A stretch of DNA of 64,000 nucleotides, taken from Tolypocladium sp. Sup5 PDA-1. Taxonomy: Eukaryota > Ascomycota > Sordariomycetes > Hypocreales > Ophiocordycipitaceae. Of the stretch, positions 23,215 to 32,576 are shown piece by piece (the stretch's first letter is position 1; each line of letters starts with the position of its first letter). Where the stretch lies: the NCBI GenBank assembly GCA_000750105.3, contig JPHH03000008.1:310001-374000 (forward strand), given 5' to 3'. Under the pieces are notes generated by a model, which was not told the origin of the DNA, made no database searches, and saw nothing but the letters and a program-made list of their open reading frames with translations. The translations under genes were made by a program, and so were the position numbers.

Positions 23215-24035
23215 ATGCCTCAAGTATGGTTCCACCTCCTAAGCTTCCTTCTAGTCGATCGATAGATGGACGGACAATGCAGAGATGCTGACAATGCCCG
23301 CCGCAGATCACCGCCCTCCTCTTCGACTGCGACAACACGCTCGTCCTCTCCGAAGAGCTCGCCTTCGAGGCCTGCGCCGACCTCATCAACAAGATCTGCG
23401 CCGAGCGCAACCTCGAGAAGCGCTTCACCGGCGAGTCGCTGATCCAGGAGTTCGTCGGCCAGAACTTCCGCGGCATGCTCACCACGCTCCAGAAGGAGTA
23501 CCCCATCAAGATCGCCCCCGACGACATGGAGAAGTACGTCCGCATGGAGGAGGACGCCGTCATCGCCAAGCTCAAGGCCGCCCTGCGCCCCTGCCCCGGC
23601 GTCGACGCCCAGCTCGACGCGCTGGTGGCGTCGGACAAGTACCTCCTCTCCGTCGTATCGTCGTCGGCCCTGCGCCGCGTGCGCGCCTCGATTGAAAAGG
23701 TCGGCCAGGACAAGTACTTCCCCGGCGACGTCATCTTCTCCGCCGCCACGAGCCTCGACAAGCCCACCAGCAAGCCCGACCCAGCCATCTACCTCCACGC
23801 GCTCAAGAAGCTCGGCAAGACAGCCCAGGAGAGCGTCGCCATCGAGGACAGCAAGAGCGGCACGCTGAGCGGCACCCGTGCTGGCATCAAGGTCATTGGC
23901 TACGTGGGGCCCTACGCGGACGACAAGAAGGCCGAGATGGAGAAGGTCCTCAGTGACGCTGGTGCCGTCGTCATCATGCGGGATTGGGCCGAGTTCCCGG
24001 CCGCCCTGAAGAAGATTGAGGCTGGCGTGGTCTAA
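23215..24035 (+). CDS. HAD-superfamily phosphatase
   Basis: This is a haloacid-dehalogenase-type hydrolase, probably acting on a small phosphometabolite or sugar phosphate; the substrate is unknown. The first coding exon is only 9 nt (23215-23223, encoding M-P-Q). It is followed by a GTATGG...GCAG intron and exon 23307-24035, giving 245 aa. Motif I DxDxT is present as LLFDCDNTLVLS, with the nucleophile Asp near residue 10. The Ser motif lies around LLSVVSSSAL. Motifs III/IV are KPDPAIYLHA and IEDSKSG near residues 180-210. The cap is helical, as in subfamily IA. The ATG at 23215 (gtcaagATGCC) is preferred because otherwise the protein would lack an initiator before the motif I strand. It is tail-to-tail with rit1. 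Confidence 0.88.
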
Positions 24036-24227
24036 ACGAGAAGGGTAGGACGATAACAGAGCGAGGGTAATTTTGGGCTTGGACGGAAACAGTTCATGGC
24101 ATCTTGCTTGTTCTTCTTGGAATGGCCCGGCGGCTAGAAGGTAGCATAGAGATATACGACGAAATGAGAGCCTTTTCTTCTTTACTTGTTTGAATCATTG
24201 CCTTTTATGGCCGACTATGGATTCGTC

Positions 24228-25839
24228 TCACCTCCGCCAATCCATCAAGAAGCTATTGACGCTCTGTAGCGTCTGACGGCTGGGGTTCGCCTCGGGATAC
24301 GCCGTCATGATGCCGCCCAGCCTGACCTTGACGAGCGTCTTGGTGAACGACACGTCCTCGCCCGGCACGCGGAACCGGCCCCCGTCGTCGAACAGATAGC
24401 ACGACAGCGCCAGGGCCGCACCGACCGAAACGTCCTTTCCAGAGTCGCACGCCACGACGACCTGTCGCGGGCCGTCGCCCGAGGACGCCCCCCTTTCGAG
24501 GAAGCCGGCGGCAAAGGCACAGATCTCGGGCAGGGCGGTGCGCAGGTTGCGGCTGGCGGTCTTGCTCTTTCCCAGGCCGGCTTCCAGGTATGTCGGGGAC
24601 TTGAGCCATGTGTCCTTTGGCGTGGAGGCGGCGGTGAGGGCGATGTGGCAGGTTGTGGGTGTGGTGGGTGGGTTCAGGGGTAGAGGGCAGACGGAGATTT
24701 GGGGGGTGAGTTGTTTGTATGACGCTGGGGAAGAGTCTTCTCTTGAGGATTCATGTTGTGTGACGAGCTGGGATATCAGGTCTGGCAGGTCCGCTTCCGG
24801 CGCGGCGAGCAGCTCGTCGACGTGCTCCCAGAAGACCCCCGGTGTGAGCCCACACGCCCAGTTCTCCGTATCGTCACCCGCGCCCTGCACGTACCCCCTC
24901 TCATCCACCTCGCTGCCGACAACCCTCCTACTCGCAGTGCAGCAAACCACCGGCCTGTACTCCTCAAACAGCACGCTATCCCCGTCGCGCTCGAGGACCG
25001 AGTCGGGGGTGACCCACAGCGGGCGCAGGGGCTTGGTCAGCGCGGTCGGCAGCGCGAGGTCGAGGGCGCGCAGGGCCGCGACGAAGGAGGGCACGAGGGC
25101 GGCGATCTGGGCGTGCGTGCTGGGGAGGAGGTGAGGCGGGAGGAAGAGCTGCTGGGAGAGCGGGTGGGCGGGGAGGAGGACGCGGTTGAGGACGGCGCAC
25201 CAGATGGGGATGGTGGTGGAGAGGGCGTCGGGCATGCCTGGGCGTGAGTTAGCATGGTGCCTCTCGCGTTGGATGGGGAGAGATGTGATGAGGGGGATGT
25301 AGAAGAGACTTGCGTTTCCCGCGACGGGTAGAGTCGACGATGATGACGCTGCGGGAGTCTCATCAGCACTCATCCCACTCACTCGAGGTATACGCGGCGA
25401 AGAAGGCCTACCCGTCGTTCCGCTCAACCATGTCCACGAGGTGCAGGTTCAGCCTCCTCGTGCTAAACTTCCACGCCCGCTCGTGCCCATCCGTGCTCTT
25501 AAAGTACGCGCTCGCGGCCTTGTCCCCCGGCGGGACGTACCAGCTGCCGCAGCGCTCGTTGGCCACCAGCGGTCTTTTCCGGGCCCTGGGCAGCGCCCCG
25601 CCGGCATCATCTTGGGGATCGGAGCTGATGCCGCCGGCGTCTGGGGCACTGGAGGCCAGCGCGGCGGCGGCGCGGGCGACGAACCGGGCGTCGGCGTGGA
25701 TGCTCGCCAGGCGGTTGTGGATGCTGAGCGTGGAGCGCTTGAGCGTGGTGAGCAGGGTGGACAGGGAGGGCTGCGAGGGGAAGATGAGGTCTGTGTGGAG
25801 GGGCTGATTGTTGTTTGAGGGGGGTGATGAGGGCGTCAT
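24228..25839 (-). CDS. rit1: tRNA A64-2'-O-ribosylphosphate transferase Rit1
   Basis: Rit1 adds 2'-O-ribosyl phosphate to A64 of initiator tRNA-Met, keeping it out of elongation. Exons are 25839-25412, 25348-25314 and 25237-24228, giving 490 aa. The first exon carries the N-terminal domain (LIFPSQPSL, CGSWYVPP, FKSTDGH, LNLHLVDMVERNDG). The 35-nt second exon supplies VIIVDSTRRGK. The third begins RMPDALSTTIPIWCAVLNRV, and the phosphatase-like C-terminal part contains VVVACDSGKDVSVGAALALS. The second intron starts with GCAAGT rather than GT. Only this GC donor gives the conserved GKRMPDALS junction in frame. The previous intron is GT-AG. Confidence 0.92.
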
Positions 25840-26221
25840 GGTGAGTGGTTGTGCGTGTAAGTGGCGAGAGTGAGAAGTGAGGTTGAGGTTTTGAGGTTTT
25901 GTTGTTGGTGGTGGTGATTTTGCGGGTCCACAGTTTGAGGGGGGTGTAAGTCGGCTCTCCTATAACGTCACTCAGCTACTCATACATGGCACAGGCTGCT
26001 ATACTTTTCTCACTTTATAATCGTGTCATTCAAGCTTTCCAAATTGGCCTCGGGTAAAATCAGACGAAGCTTTACTTGTGGTGAGATGTTCTCATGTCAA
26101 TGCAGTCTCATCATTACTACGATAGCCAACCGTTGCGTCCAGCAACACGCCCGTTCCTATTTCCCGCTCTTCCATCATTATAACCTTGGATGAGTACTGC
26201 TCAACAGTATACGATTTCGAG
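25840..26221. other. Intergenic, rit1 promoter side
   Basis: This spacer lies between the rit1 start and the 3' end of the oxidoreductase gene. G/T-rich simple sequence (ttttgttgttggtggtgg) lies just upstream of rit1. No gene seen. Confidence 0.5.
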
Positions 26222-27594
26222 CTACACCAGCTTCCACTCGTCGCCCTCGACCGAAATGCCCACCTCCCTGCCCTCGTCGATGCTCCGCCTCCCCGCCTCG
26301 AGAATCGCCGTCGTGGCAATCGTGTTCCCCAGCGTCGGCAGGCCCTTGGCGTCCAGGTCCTCGGGCTTCACGGCGCCCGAGTTGACCGCGCGGCAGCCGT
26401 CGACGAACTTCTCGAGCGAGATGTAGCCGTAGCCCGTCTGCCCGTTGAAGTTGCCGTCCTCGTCGGGCGCGTAGCGCATGTAGAAGGGGTTGAACCACTG
26501 CAGCTGGCCCGCCGCGTCGTCGGCCACGTCGTACCCGCGGTGCGCCTGGTCGACGCGGATCTCGCCGCCCGAGGCCAGGTAGTGGAAGTACTGGTTCGTG
26601 TGCACGCCCGCGCGCTGCGGCGCCGTCCACGAGGCCGTGTAGACGCCGACGGCGCGCTTGCTGGCGTCGTCCTTGCGCTGCCACGTCACGAGCAGCGAGA
26701 TGGTGTCCTCGGTCTCGTCGACGCAGCCGAGCGACGTGGCGACGCCCTTGGACGACGAGGCCGACACCTTGACGGGCAGGTAGCCCAGCTGCTGGACCAT
26801 GGAGTCGCAGATGTCGACGTGGTGGCTGTTGAGGTAGTACGAGATGTCCGACTCGCGGCCGGCCCACGACTTGAACGTCTCGAGCTGGTACTTGGGCTGC
26901 GACATGTAGGCGTAGAAGTAGTTGAAGTCGCCGAGGGCCTTGGCCTTGAAGCGCGCGTCCGAGTAGGCCGGGTCGAAGCGCTTGTGGTGCTCGACGAAGA
27001 CGTAGACGCCCTTGGCGCGCGCGAGGCGCAGCAGGTCCTGGTGGTCGGCGAGCAGCTTGACGGCGGGCTTGGTGAGCAGCACGTGGACGCCGCGCTCGAC
27101 GGCGTAGCGCGCGATGGGGTAGTGCGTCGGGTCGGGCGTGAAGACGGTGATGGCGTCGCCGGGCCGGAGGGCGTCGATGGCGACCTTGTAGGCGTCGGGG
27201 TCGGTGGTGTCGTTGGCCGGGAACGAGGCAAAGGACGTGTCGAGGCCGTTGTAGACCTGCGTGATGTTCTTGTCGAGGTGCTCGCCTGCGCTTATGCATC
27301 AGCCGGTGTATACGAAACAGGAGCATCACCGAGAGGAGGCGTACGGATGGCGGGAAACTTGGTGCCGTTGACGCCGACCATGCCCAGCTGGCTGACCTTG
27401 CCGCGCCGCCGCAGGTCAAAGAGCGTGAGGCCCACGACGCCGACCTTCTTGTCCGACCCGGAGGCGCCGCCGCCGACGAAGCCGGTGGTGTACTCGCCGG
27501 TGCCGATCTGAGCGCGTCAGTATAGTGTTCTGGGGGGTTGGTGTTGGCTGTTGAGGGGAGCCCAGCTTACCATCAACACGTTGAGGGGCTCCAT
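26222..27594 (-). CDS. Gfo/Idh/MocA-family NAD(P)-dependent oxidoreductase
   Basis: This is a dehydrogenase of the Gfo/Idh/MocA family, which mostly oxidises sugars, polyols or their acids; the substrate cannot be read from sequence. Exons are 27594-27571 (24 nt, MEPLNVLM), 27507-27345 and 27285-26222, giving 416 aa. The Rossmann start is VLM-IGTGEYTTGFVGGG, with a Gly-rich turn variant. DAITVFTPDPTHYPIARYAV and HVLLTKPAVK form the usual second half, the latter corresponding to the family's catalytic xKP segment. The C-terminal domain contains VFVEHHKRFDP, then SHHVDICDSM with likely active-site His residues, and GYGYISLEKFVDGCRAV. It is divergent from a DapA-family aldolase 1.3 kb away, so both may belong to one sugar-acid route, which is only inference. 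Confidence 0.88.
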
Positions 27595-28899
27595 GGTGGC
27601 TGTCTGGCTGATGTGAGAGCTCAGGAGGCGGGCAAAAGACCAGAGAGAAAAGCAAGAGGTGAAGCTCGCGTCACCGAGGGCGAATTGGACGAGAAAAGGA
27701 GAGTATGGAGAACGGATCGGCGTTGCAACCGGTGGGACAGCTTCGGTGTATGTATATACGTATGGAAAATGAAAGCTACAGGTGTGAAGCTCACCCCTCC
27801 AAGCCAGGGTCGGTGACGGCACGGAGGGAGGAATTGAGGGGCAGGCGGGGCAATTGGGGTCGACGGACAAGATGCCGCGCCAACCACTCAATTGCCGATG
27901 CTGTGCATCATGCCGCGAACCGAGCAGCTGTCTGTGTCACTGCTTCTTTCTGGCTGCTTAAATGGGCTAGAGTTTCATTAAACCGGAATGGGCCCGGTAC
28001 TAGACGCTTATGGCGGCCTCATCTCCCGTAGTTCGGCGGCCTGGAGCATGGCCATCAACTTACACGGCTTTTGACTTGGAGCTAATTACCGAGCGTACGA
28101 AGTGCTTCGTGACGACAAGCGCGCATCAAATATACCCATATTCGCAGCACGGCCTCAATGGACTCGATATTCCGCTCAATATTAGAAAACAATCTCAGCC
28201 ACCTCCCGTCGGACGCGACCTCAGAAGCAAGCAACACGTACACCACCACACGCAGCCGCGCCAATCCCGTCGGATGTCCAACGCCCACGATGGCGATGAC
28301 GTCTAAGTGGTGGAATTTCTCGCTCCATAATTCTCCGCCGGCAACGTTCCCCCACCCTTGGGGCTCTCCCGTCCATCTGCTGAAGGCGGCTCCGGACATC
28401 GCAGGCCAGAGGTCTTCTTCACCTGGCAATATTCGGCGGAAGATGTCGCGATTCCCTCTCGTCGGCAAATGCAGCACGGCTATTGCCTGAGGTGCTGGGT
28501 TATACGTTTTTGGATGAGTGATTCAGACATGATATTCTGTCAATGGCATTCTGCCGGTCATGGATCATACATGGCATCTTGTTCCTTCGGGTGAATACAG
28601 AGCCCCATCGGGGCAGTCATAAATTCCCCTTCTGGCACCACCGGCTCCCCATCCCGACCCGCACCCGCTTCTCCGTCGTCGGACTGAGCCCCTCATAGCC
28701 TTCCTCCTCCGGGGTCCGTATATGAGTCTTAAGCCGCTCTCGAGCTGGGGGCAGCCCAGCTTCGCTCGTAGATTGTGTTGTTACCTGTTACCTCTTCTGA
28801 GCCAGTGTCGTTTGTGGTCTCCATCACCCGTCCGGAACATTCTGTGCCCATTGTCTCCACCACTCGCTATATCGTGTAAGTGAGCATCAGGACATCACC
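27595..28899. promoter_or_regulatory. Divergent intergenic region, oxidoreductase/aldolase
   Basis: These 1.3 kb lie between two divergent metabolic genes. Overlapping frames at 28010-28490 on both strands look non-coding. The 3' part (28650-28899) is a C-rich leader. No individual binding site could be assigned. Confidence 0.4.
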
Positions 28900-29859
28900 A
28901 TGGCCGCCTCTACGCCTCGCCGCACCCTCCCCTGCGGCATCTACGCCCCGACCATGACCTTCTTCGACCCCGAGACCGAGGACCTCGACATCCTCACCAT
29001 CAAGAAGCACGCCCAGCGCCTCGTCCGCGACGGCCTCGTCGGCCTCGTCACCATGGGCTCCAACGGCGAGGCCGTCCACTGCACCCGCGACGAGAAGCTC
29101 GCCGTCACCCGCGCCACCCGCGAGGCCCTCGACGAGGCCGGCTTCACCTCCACCCCCATCATCATCGGCGCCACCGAGGGCAGCGTCCGCGGCACCGTCG
29201 AGCTGAGCCGCCTCGCCGCTGAGGCCGGCGCCGACTACACCCTCCTGCTGCCGCCGTCCTACTACAAGGCCCAGATCGACGAGGAGGCCATCGTGAATTA
29301 CTACACGGCCGTCGCCGACGCGAGCCCCCTGCCGCTCATCATCTACAACTACCCCGGCGCCGTCGCGGGCGTCGACCTCGACAGCGACGTGCTCATCGCC
29401 CTCGCGCGGCACCCCAACATCGTCGGCACCAAGTTCACCTGCGGCAACACGGGCAAGCTGACGCGCGTCGCCCAGGGCACCGACGCCAAGACGCCGTTCA
29501 AGGACGGCTCCGGGTACATGGCCTTTGGCGGCATGTGCGACTTCACCCTGCAGACGCTCGTCAGCGGCGGCAGCGGCATCATCGCCGGTGGCGCCAACGT
29601 CATGCCCAAGGTCTGCGCGCGCGTCTGGAACCTGTACGCCGAGGGCAAGCGGGACGAGGCCGAGGCGCTGCAAAAGGTCCTAAGCCGCGGCGACTGGCCG
29701 CTCACCAAGGCCGCCATTGCGGGAACGAAGCAGGCCATCCAGAGCTACCACGGCTATGGCGGGTATCCGAGGCGGCCGCTCAAGAGGCTCGACCAGGCGA
29801 GGGTCGCGGCGATAGAAGAGGGGACCCGAGAGGTAATGGAAGTTGAGAAGAGCCTGTAA
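28900..29859 (+). CDS. DapA-family (dihydrodipicolinate synthase-like) aldolase
   Basis: This is a class I, Schiff-base TIM-barrel lyase of the DHDPS/N-acetylneuraminate lyase family, 319 aa with no intron. Fungal members include L-threo-3-deoxy-hexulosonate aldolase (Lga1/GaaC, D-galacturonate catabolism) and 2-keto-3-deoxy or hydroxy-oxoglutarate aldolases. Visible motifs are GSNGEAVHCTRDEK (the G-S/T-N-G-E pyruvate-binding loop), LLLPPSYYK, LIIYNYPGAV (catalytic Tyr about 149) and NIVGTKFTCG (Schiff-base Lys 178). A C-terminal helix GYGGYPRRPLKRL follows. Lysine biosynthesis in fungi uses the aminoadipate route, so a true DapA role is unlikely. Substrate assignment is open. Codon bias is strongly C-ending, suggesting good expression. 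Confidence 0.9.
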   Translation: MAASTPRRTLPCGIYAPTMTFFDPETEDLDILTIKKHAQRLVRDGLVGLVTMGSNGEAVHCTRDEKLAVTRATREALDEAGFTSTPIIIGATEGSVRGTVELSRLAAEAGADYTLLLPPSYYKAQIDEEAIVNYYTAVADASPLPLIIYNYPGAVAGVDLDSDVLIALARHPNIVGTKFTCGNTGKLTRVAQGTDAKTPFKDGSGYMAFGGMCDFTLQTLVSGGSGIIAGGANVMPKVCARVWNLYAEGKRDEAEALQKVLSRGDWPLTKAAIAGTKQAIQSYHGYGGYPRRPLKRLDQARVAAIEEGTREVMEVEKSL

Positions 29860-30481
29860 CTAGACCGTGGTGAATAGAGCCTCACTGGACGAGCCTTAAT
29901 ACATGTTCTGTCCGCCCTCTCGTCGTGTAACGGCGGTGCTGCAACATATCTCAACCCCGTTCCCAATCCCAGGGCCTCGGAGCCGGGTTTCGGACTCCAA
30001 ACGAGTTCGACGGTGACATCAAGCCCGACCCGGGCATTGGCGGACAGCGAGCTGCGAAGTTGCCGCGAGCATCTCCGCTTCCGCCTCCGCTTCCACTTAC
30101 GCGTCACATGTGATGCCATTGCAACTTGAAAATATAGTATAAAAACTGGTAGCGAAGTATATAGGTTACGTACGATGTTGACCGATTAGGCAATTTCCGA
30201 CGGCCGCGACAACGCATCATGATAGTTTTTGGCACTTTCCGCACATCCCATCTTCCCGGCTCGGCGTAGGAGTCTCCCCGAACTCGTTGACGGCACAGGG
30301 CAACATTCGGCTTCTCGTTGTGTACAGGCAAATAGATACTACATATATAGTCAAGGGCATTTCTCTCAAGGGCATCGCAACTAGAGAGCAGGGAGCGGTT
30401 AGAGGGTCTCTCAACCTCCTTCAATCTTTGTAACAGCCAAGAACAAAAGTCTCAACAGCTTCACCGTCAACGCTACCCGCT
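29860..30481. other. Intergenic, no gene seen
   Basis: This is the 3' flank of the aldolase and the promoter of the NmrA-like gene. An AT-rich patch (aaaatatagtataaaaac near 30128) stands out from the GC-rich surroundings. Confidence 0.5.
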
Positions 30482-31703
30482 ATGTCTTTGCTGAAGGTTG
30501 CCATCGTCGGCGCAACAGGAGAGACAGGCGGCTCTGCCGCGGATGCGCTCCTTGCATCCCCAGAGCAGTTTGTACGTTCTTGGTTTATCAAATGCACAAC
30601 CGTATCTAACCAAGCATGTAGGAAGTCACGGCGCTCGTTCGGCCTACTTCTCTTGGGAAAAGGGAAACCATTGCCCTCAAAGAGCGTGGCGTTAAGATTG
30701 TGCCCCTGGACCTAAGCGGACCTGTCGAGGATATCACCAAGACACTGGTCGGCATTGATGTTGTCGTCTGCACCATTGTTCCCAGTGCCGTCGGCGAGCA
30801 GATCGCGCTGGCCACGGCGGCCAAGGCTGCTGGCGTGGGCCGCTTCGTGCCCAGCTTCTTCGGGTCTGCCGTTCCTCCGCGAGGCGTGCTAGATATGCGA
30901 GAGACGGTAAGTTCGCTGAAAAATGGTCTCTAGTTCGACCTACATGAGTTTAAGCCTAATACGTCCCTCAGAAAGAAGATGTCGTGGACCACATCAAGCG
31001 TCTCTACCTCCCATATACCATAATCGACATCGGCTGGTGGTACCAGCTTACACTCCCGCGGCTGTCTTCGGGCAAAATCGACGCTTGGATCGCGATACCC
31101 AATGAGATTGTGGCAGACGGCAATGTGCGGATGGCGCTGACGGATCTCGGCGACGTTGGCCGCTTTGTTGGCCGCATCATCGCCGATCCGCGGACACTGA
31201 ACAAACATGTATTTGCGTATGGAGAGGTGTGGACGCAAAACCAGGCCTGGGAGCTGCTGGAGGAGGCATCTGGCGAGACGATTACCAGGAACCCGGTCAG
31301 TGTGCCTCGTTCAGTTCCCTCTTTGGTTGCTCATTTTCGACATGTGAACATTTACATCCTCCCCCCCCCCTTGCTATACTTTGGACGCAATTGTCTCTGA
31401 AATGAGTTCTGACCACGTTTATCATAGGCGTCGGCAGAACAGCTACTAGCAACGGCTGCAGCGGCCAAAAACGCTCTTCTCAAGGGCGCGACTGATACTA
31501 TGACGATGCTTCAGCTCCACGGGTCCCAGTACAGGTATTCGTTGGGTATCCGAGGAGACAACACGCCGGAACATGCAAAGTACCTCGGATGTCTGGACGC
31601 TAGCGAACTATATCCCGATTTTCAACCTGTGAAATATAAAGACTACGTCAATGACCTGGTCCAAGGCAAGACGGGGAAGGTGTATGAGGGGAGGTTTTCT
31701 TGA
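30482..31703 (+). CDS. NmrA-like / isoflavone-reductase-like NAD(P)-binding protein
   Basis: This is an atypical short-chain dehydrogenase fold protein of the NmrA/isoflavone reductase group. Members are either redox-sensing regulators or reductases of aromatic substrates. Exons are 30482-30571, 30622-30906, 30972-31295 and 31428-31703, giving 324 aa; all introns are GT-AG and phase 0. The dinucleotide motif is VAIVGATGETGGSAADALL at residues 6-24. VTALVRPTS and GVKIVPLDLSGP follow, and GVGRFVPSFFGSAVPPRG marks the second half of the Rossmann fold. An Asn/Tyr/Lys catalytic triad is not evident, so it may be a sensor or a reductase with an unusual site. The third intron contains a 10-base C run. 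Confidence 0.88.
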
Positions 31704-32576
31704 AACTACGATCCTTTGTTACCACCAAACAGTCAAGTATTTTGCCATACCGTCCATAGGGATCACTTAAGCACTTCTGAAGCCTCGAATAGTCCGTGTT
31801 GCATGTCGCAGTCCGCATCTCAGTCATTTGTCGAATTTCCAGCCTGCCCACAAGTTCATTCCCAAAGGAAACGCCGGCCGTCGTTGATGCGCCCAAGTCA
31901 CCCCTTCAAAGGCGCTTGCGTCGCTCTGGATCCCACAAACTGGAGAAATGTCCAACAGACGGACTTCAACGGCGAGAAGCCGCTAACGGTAGTCTGCGAC
32001 TTTGCCGGTAAGCAGACAGGGGACGCCAAACTGCTAATGGTCTCCTTGATGAGGTTGGTGCTCTTGGCGTTGGCGTCATTCGACAAGGGCAGGTTTGAGG
32101 AGTTGTTGTCGACGACTACGGTTCTCAACGAAAGCATGATGTATTTCTTAAACTCGTACGAGCGGGAAGGATTACAAGAGGCAAGAGGTGACGTTCATGC
32201 AGATTCTGGAGTTGCGGAACAACCTTGAACTACGGATACTATGGCAATAAATATGGTCAAGGGTGAGCCAGGCATCTCTACCGAAACCCGTGCGTACGTA
32301 CTTCATTGGCCACGTCGGTTTCTTGCGTCGGGCGGTAACATGATGAGCAACGACAACGCTCTAGTTCATGGAGACGTTGAAGGCAGATAGTAATGCAATG
32401 CTACCACCAGTCGGCTTCGGCGATACTACCGGCAGCTAGGAGATGGCACCCAACAGGAAGCACAAATGGTTCAGGGGCAACACCACCGAGCTTCCTCTTC
32501 TCTCGACGTCGCTCTGCAGCTGCCCCAGTGGACTTTTGTTCATAACCTCTGTCAGGTGTGCATCCCAAGCAGGAGC
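31704..32576. other. Intergenic, no convincing gene
   Basis: An open frame at 31716-32228 (170 codons) and an antisense frame at 31898-32137 overlap, and neither resembles a family I know. Composition does not favour either strand. Confidence 0.45.

Noticed and set aside
26186..27511. 441-codon plus-strand frame
   Set aside because: It lies antisense to the oxidoreductase gene. It is Val/Arg/Leu-rich mirror sequence of a GC-biased coding strand and has no domain.
28867..29673. 268-codon minus-strand frame
   Set aside because: It is antisense to the aldolase gene, which carries all catalytic motifs.
31716..32228. 170-codon plus-strand frame
   Set aside because: There is no recognised family and an antisense frame is equally plausible. 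It could be a relic, but the evidence is too weak.
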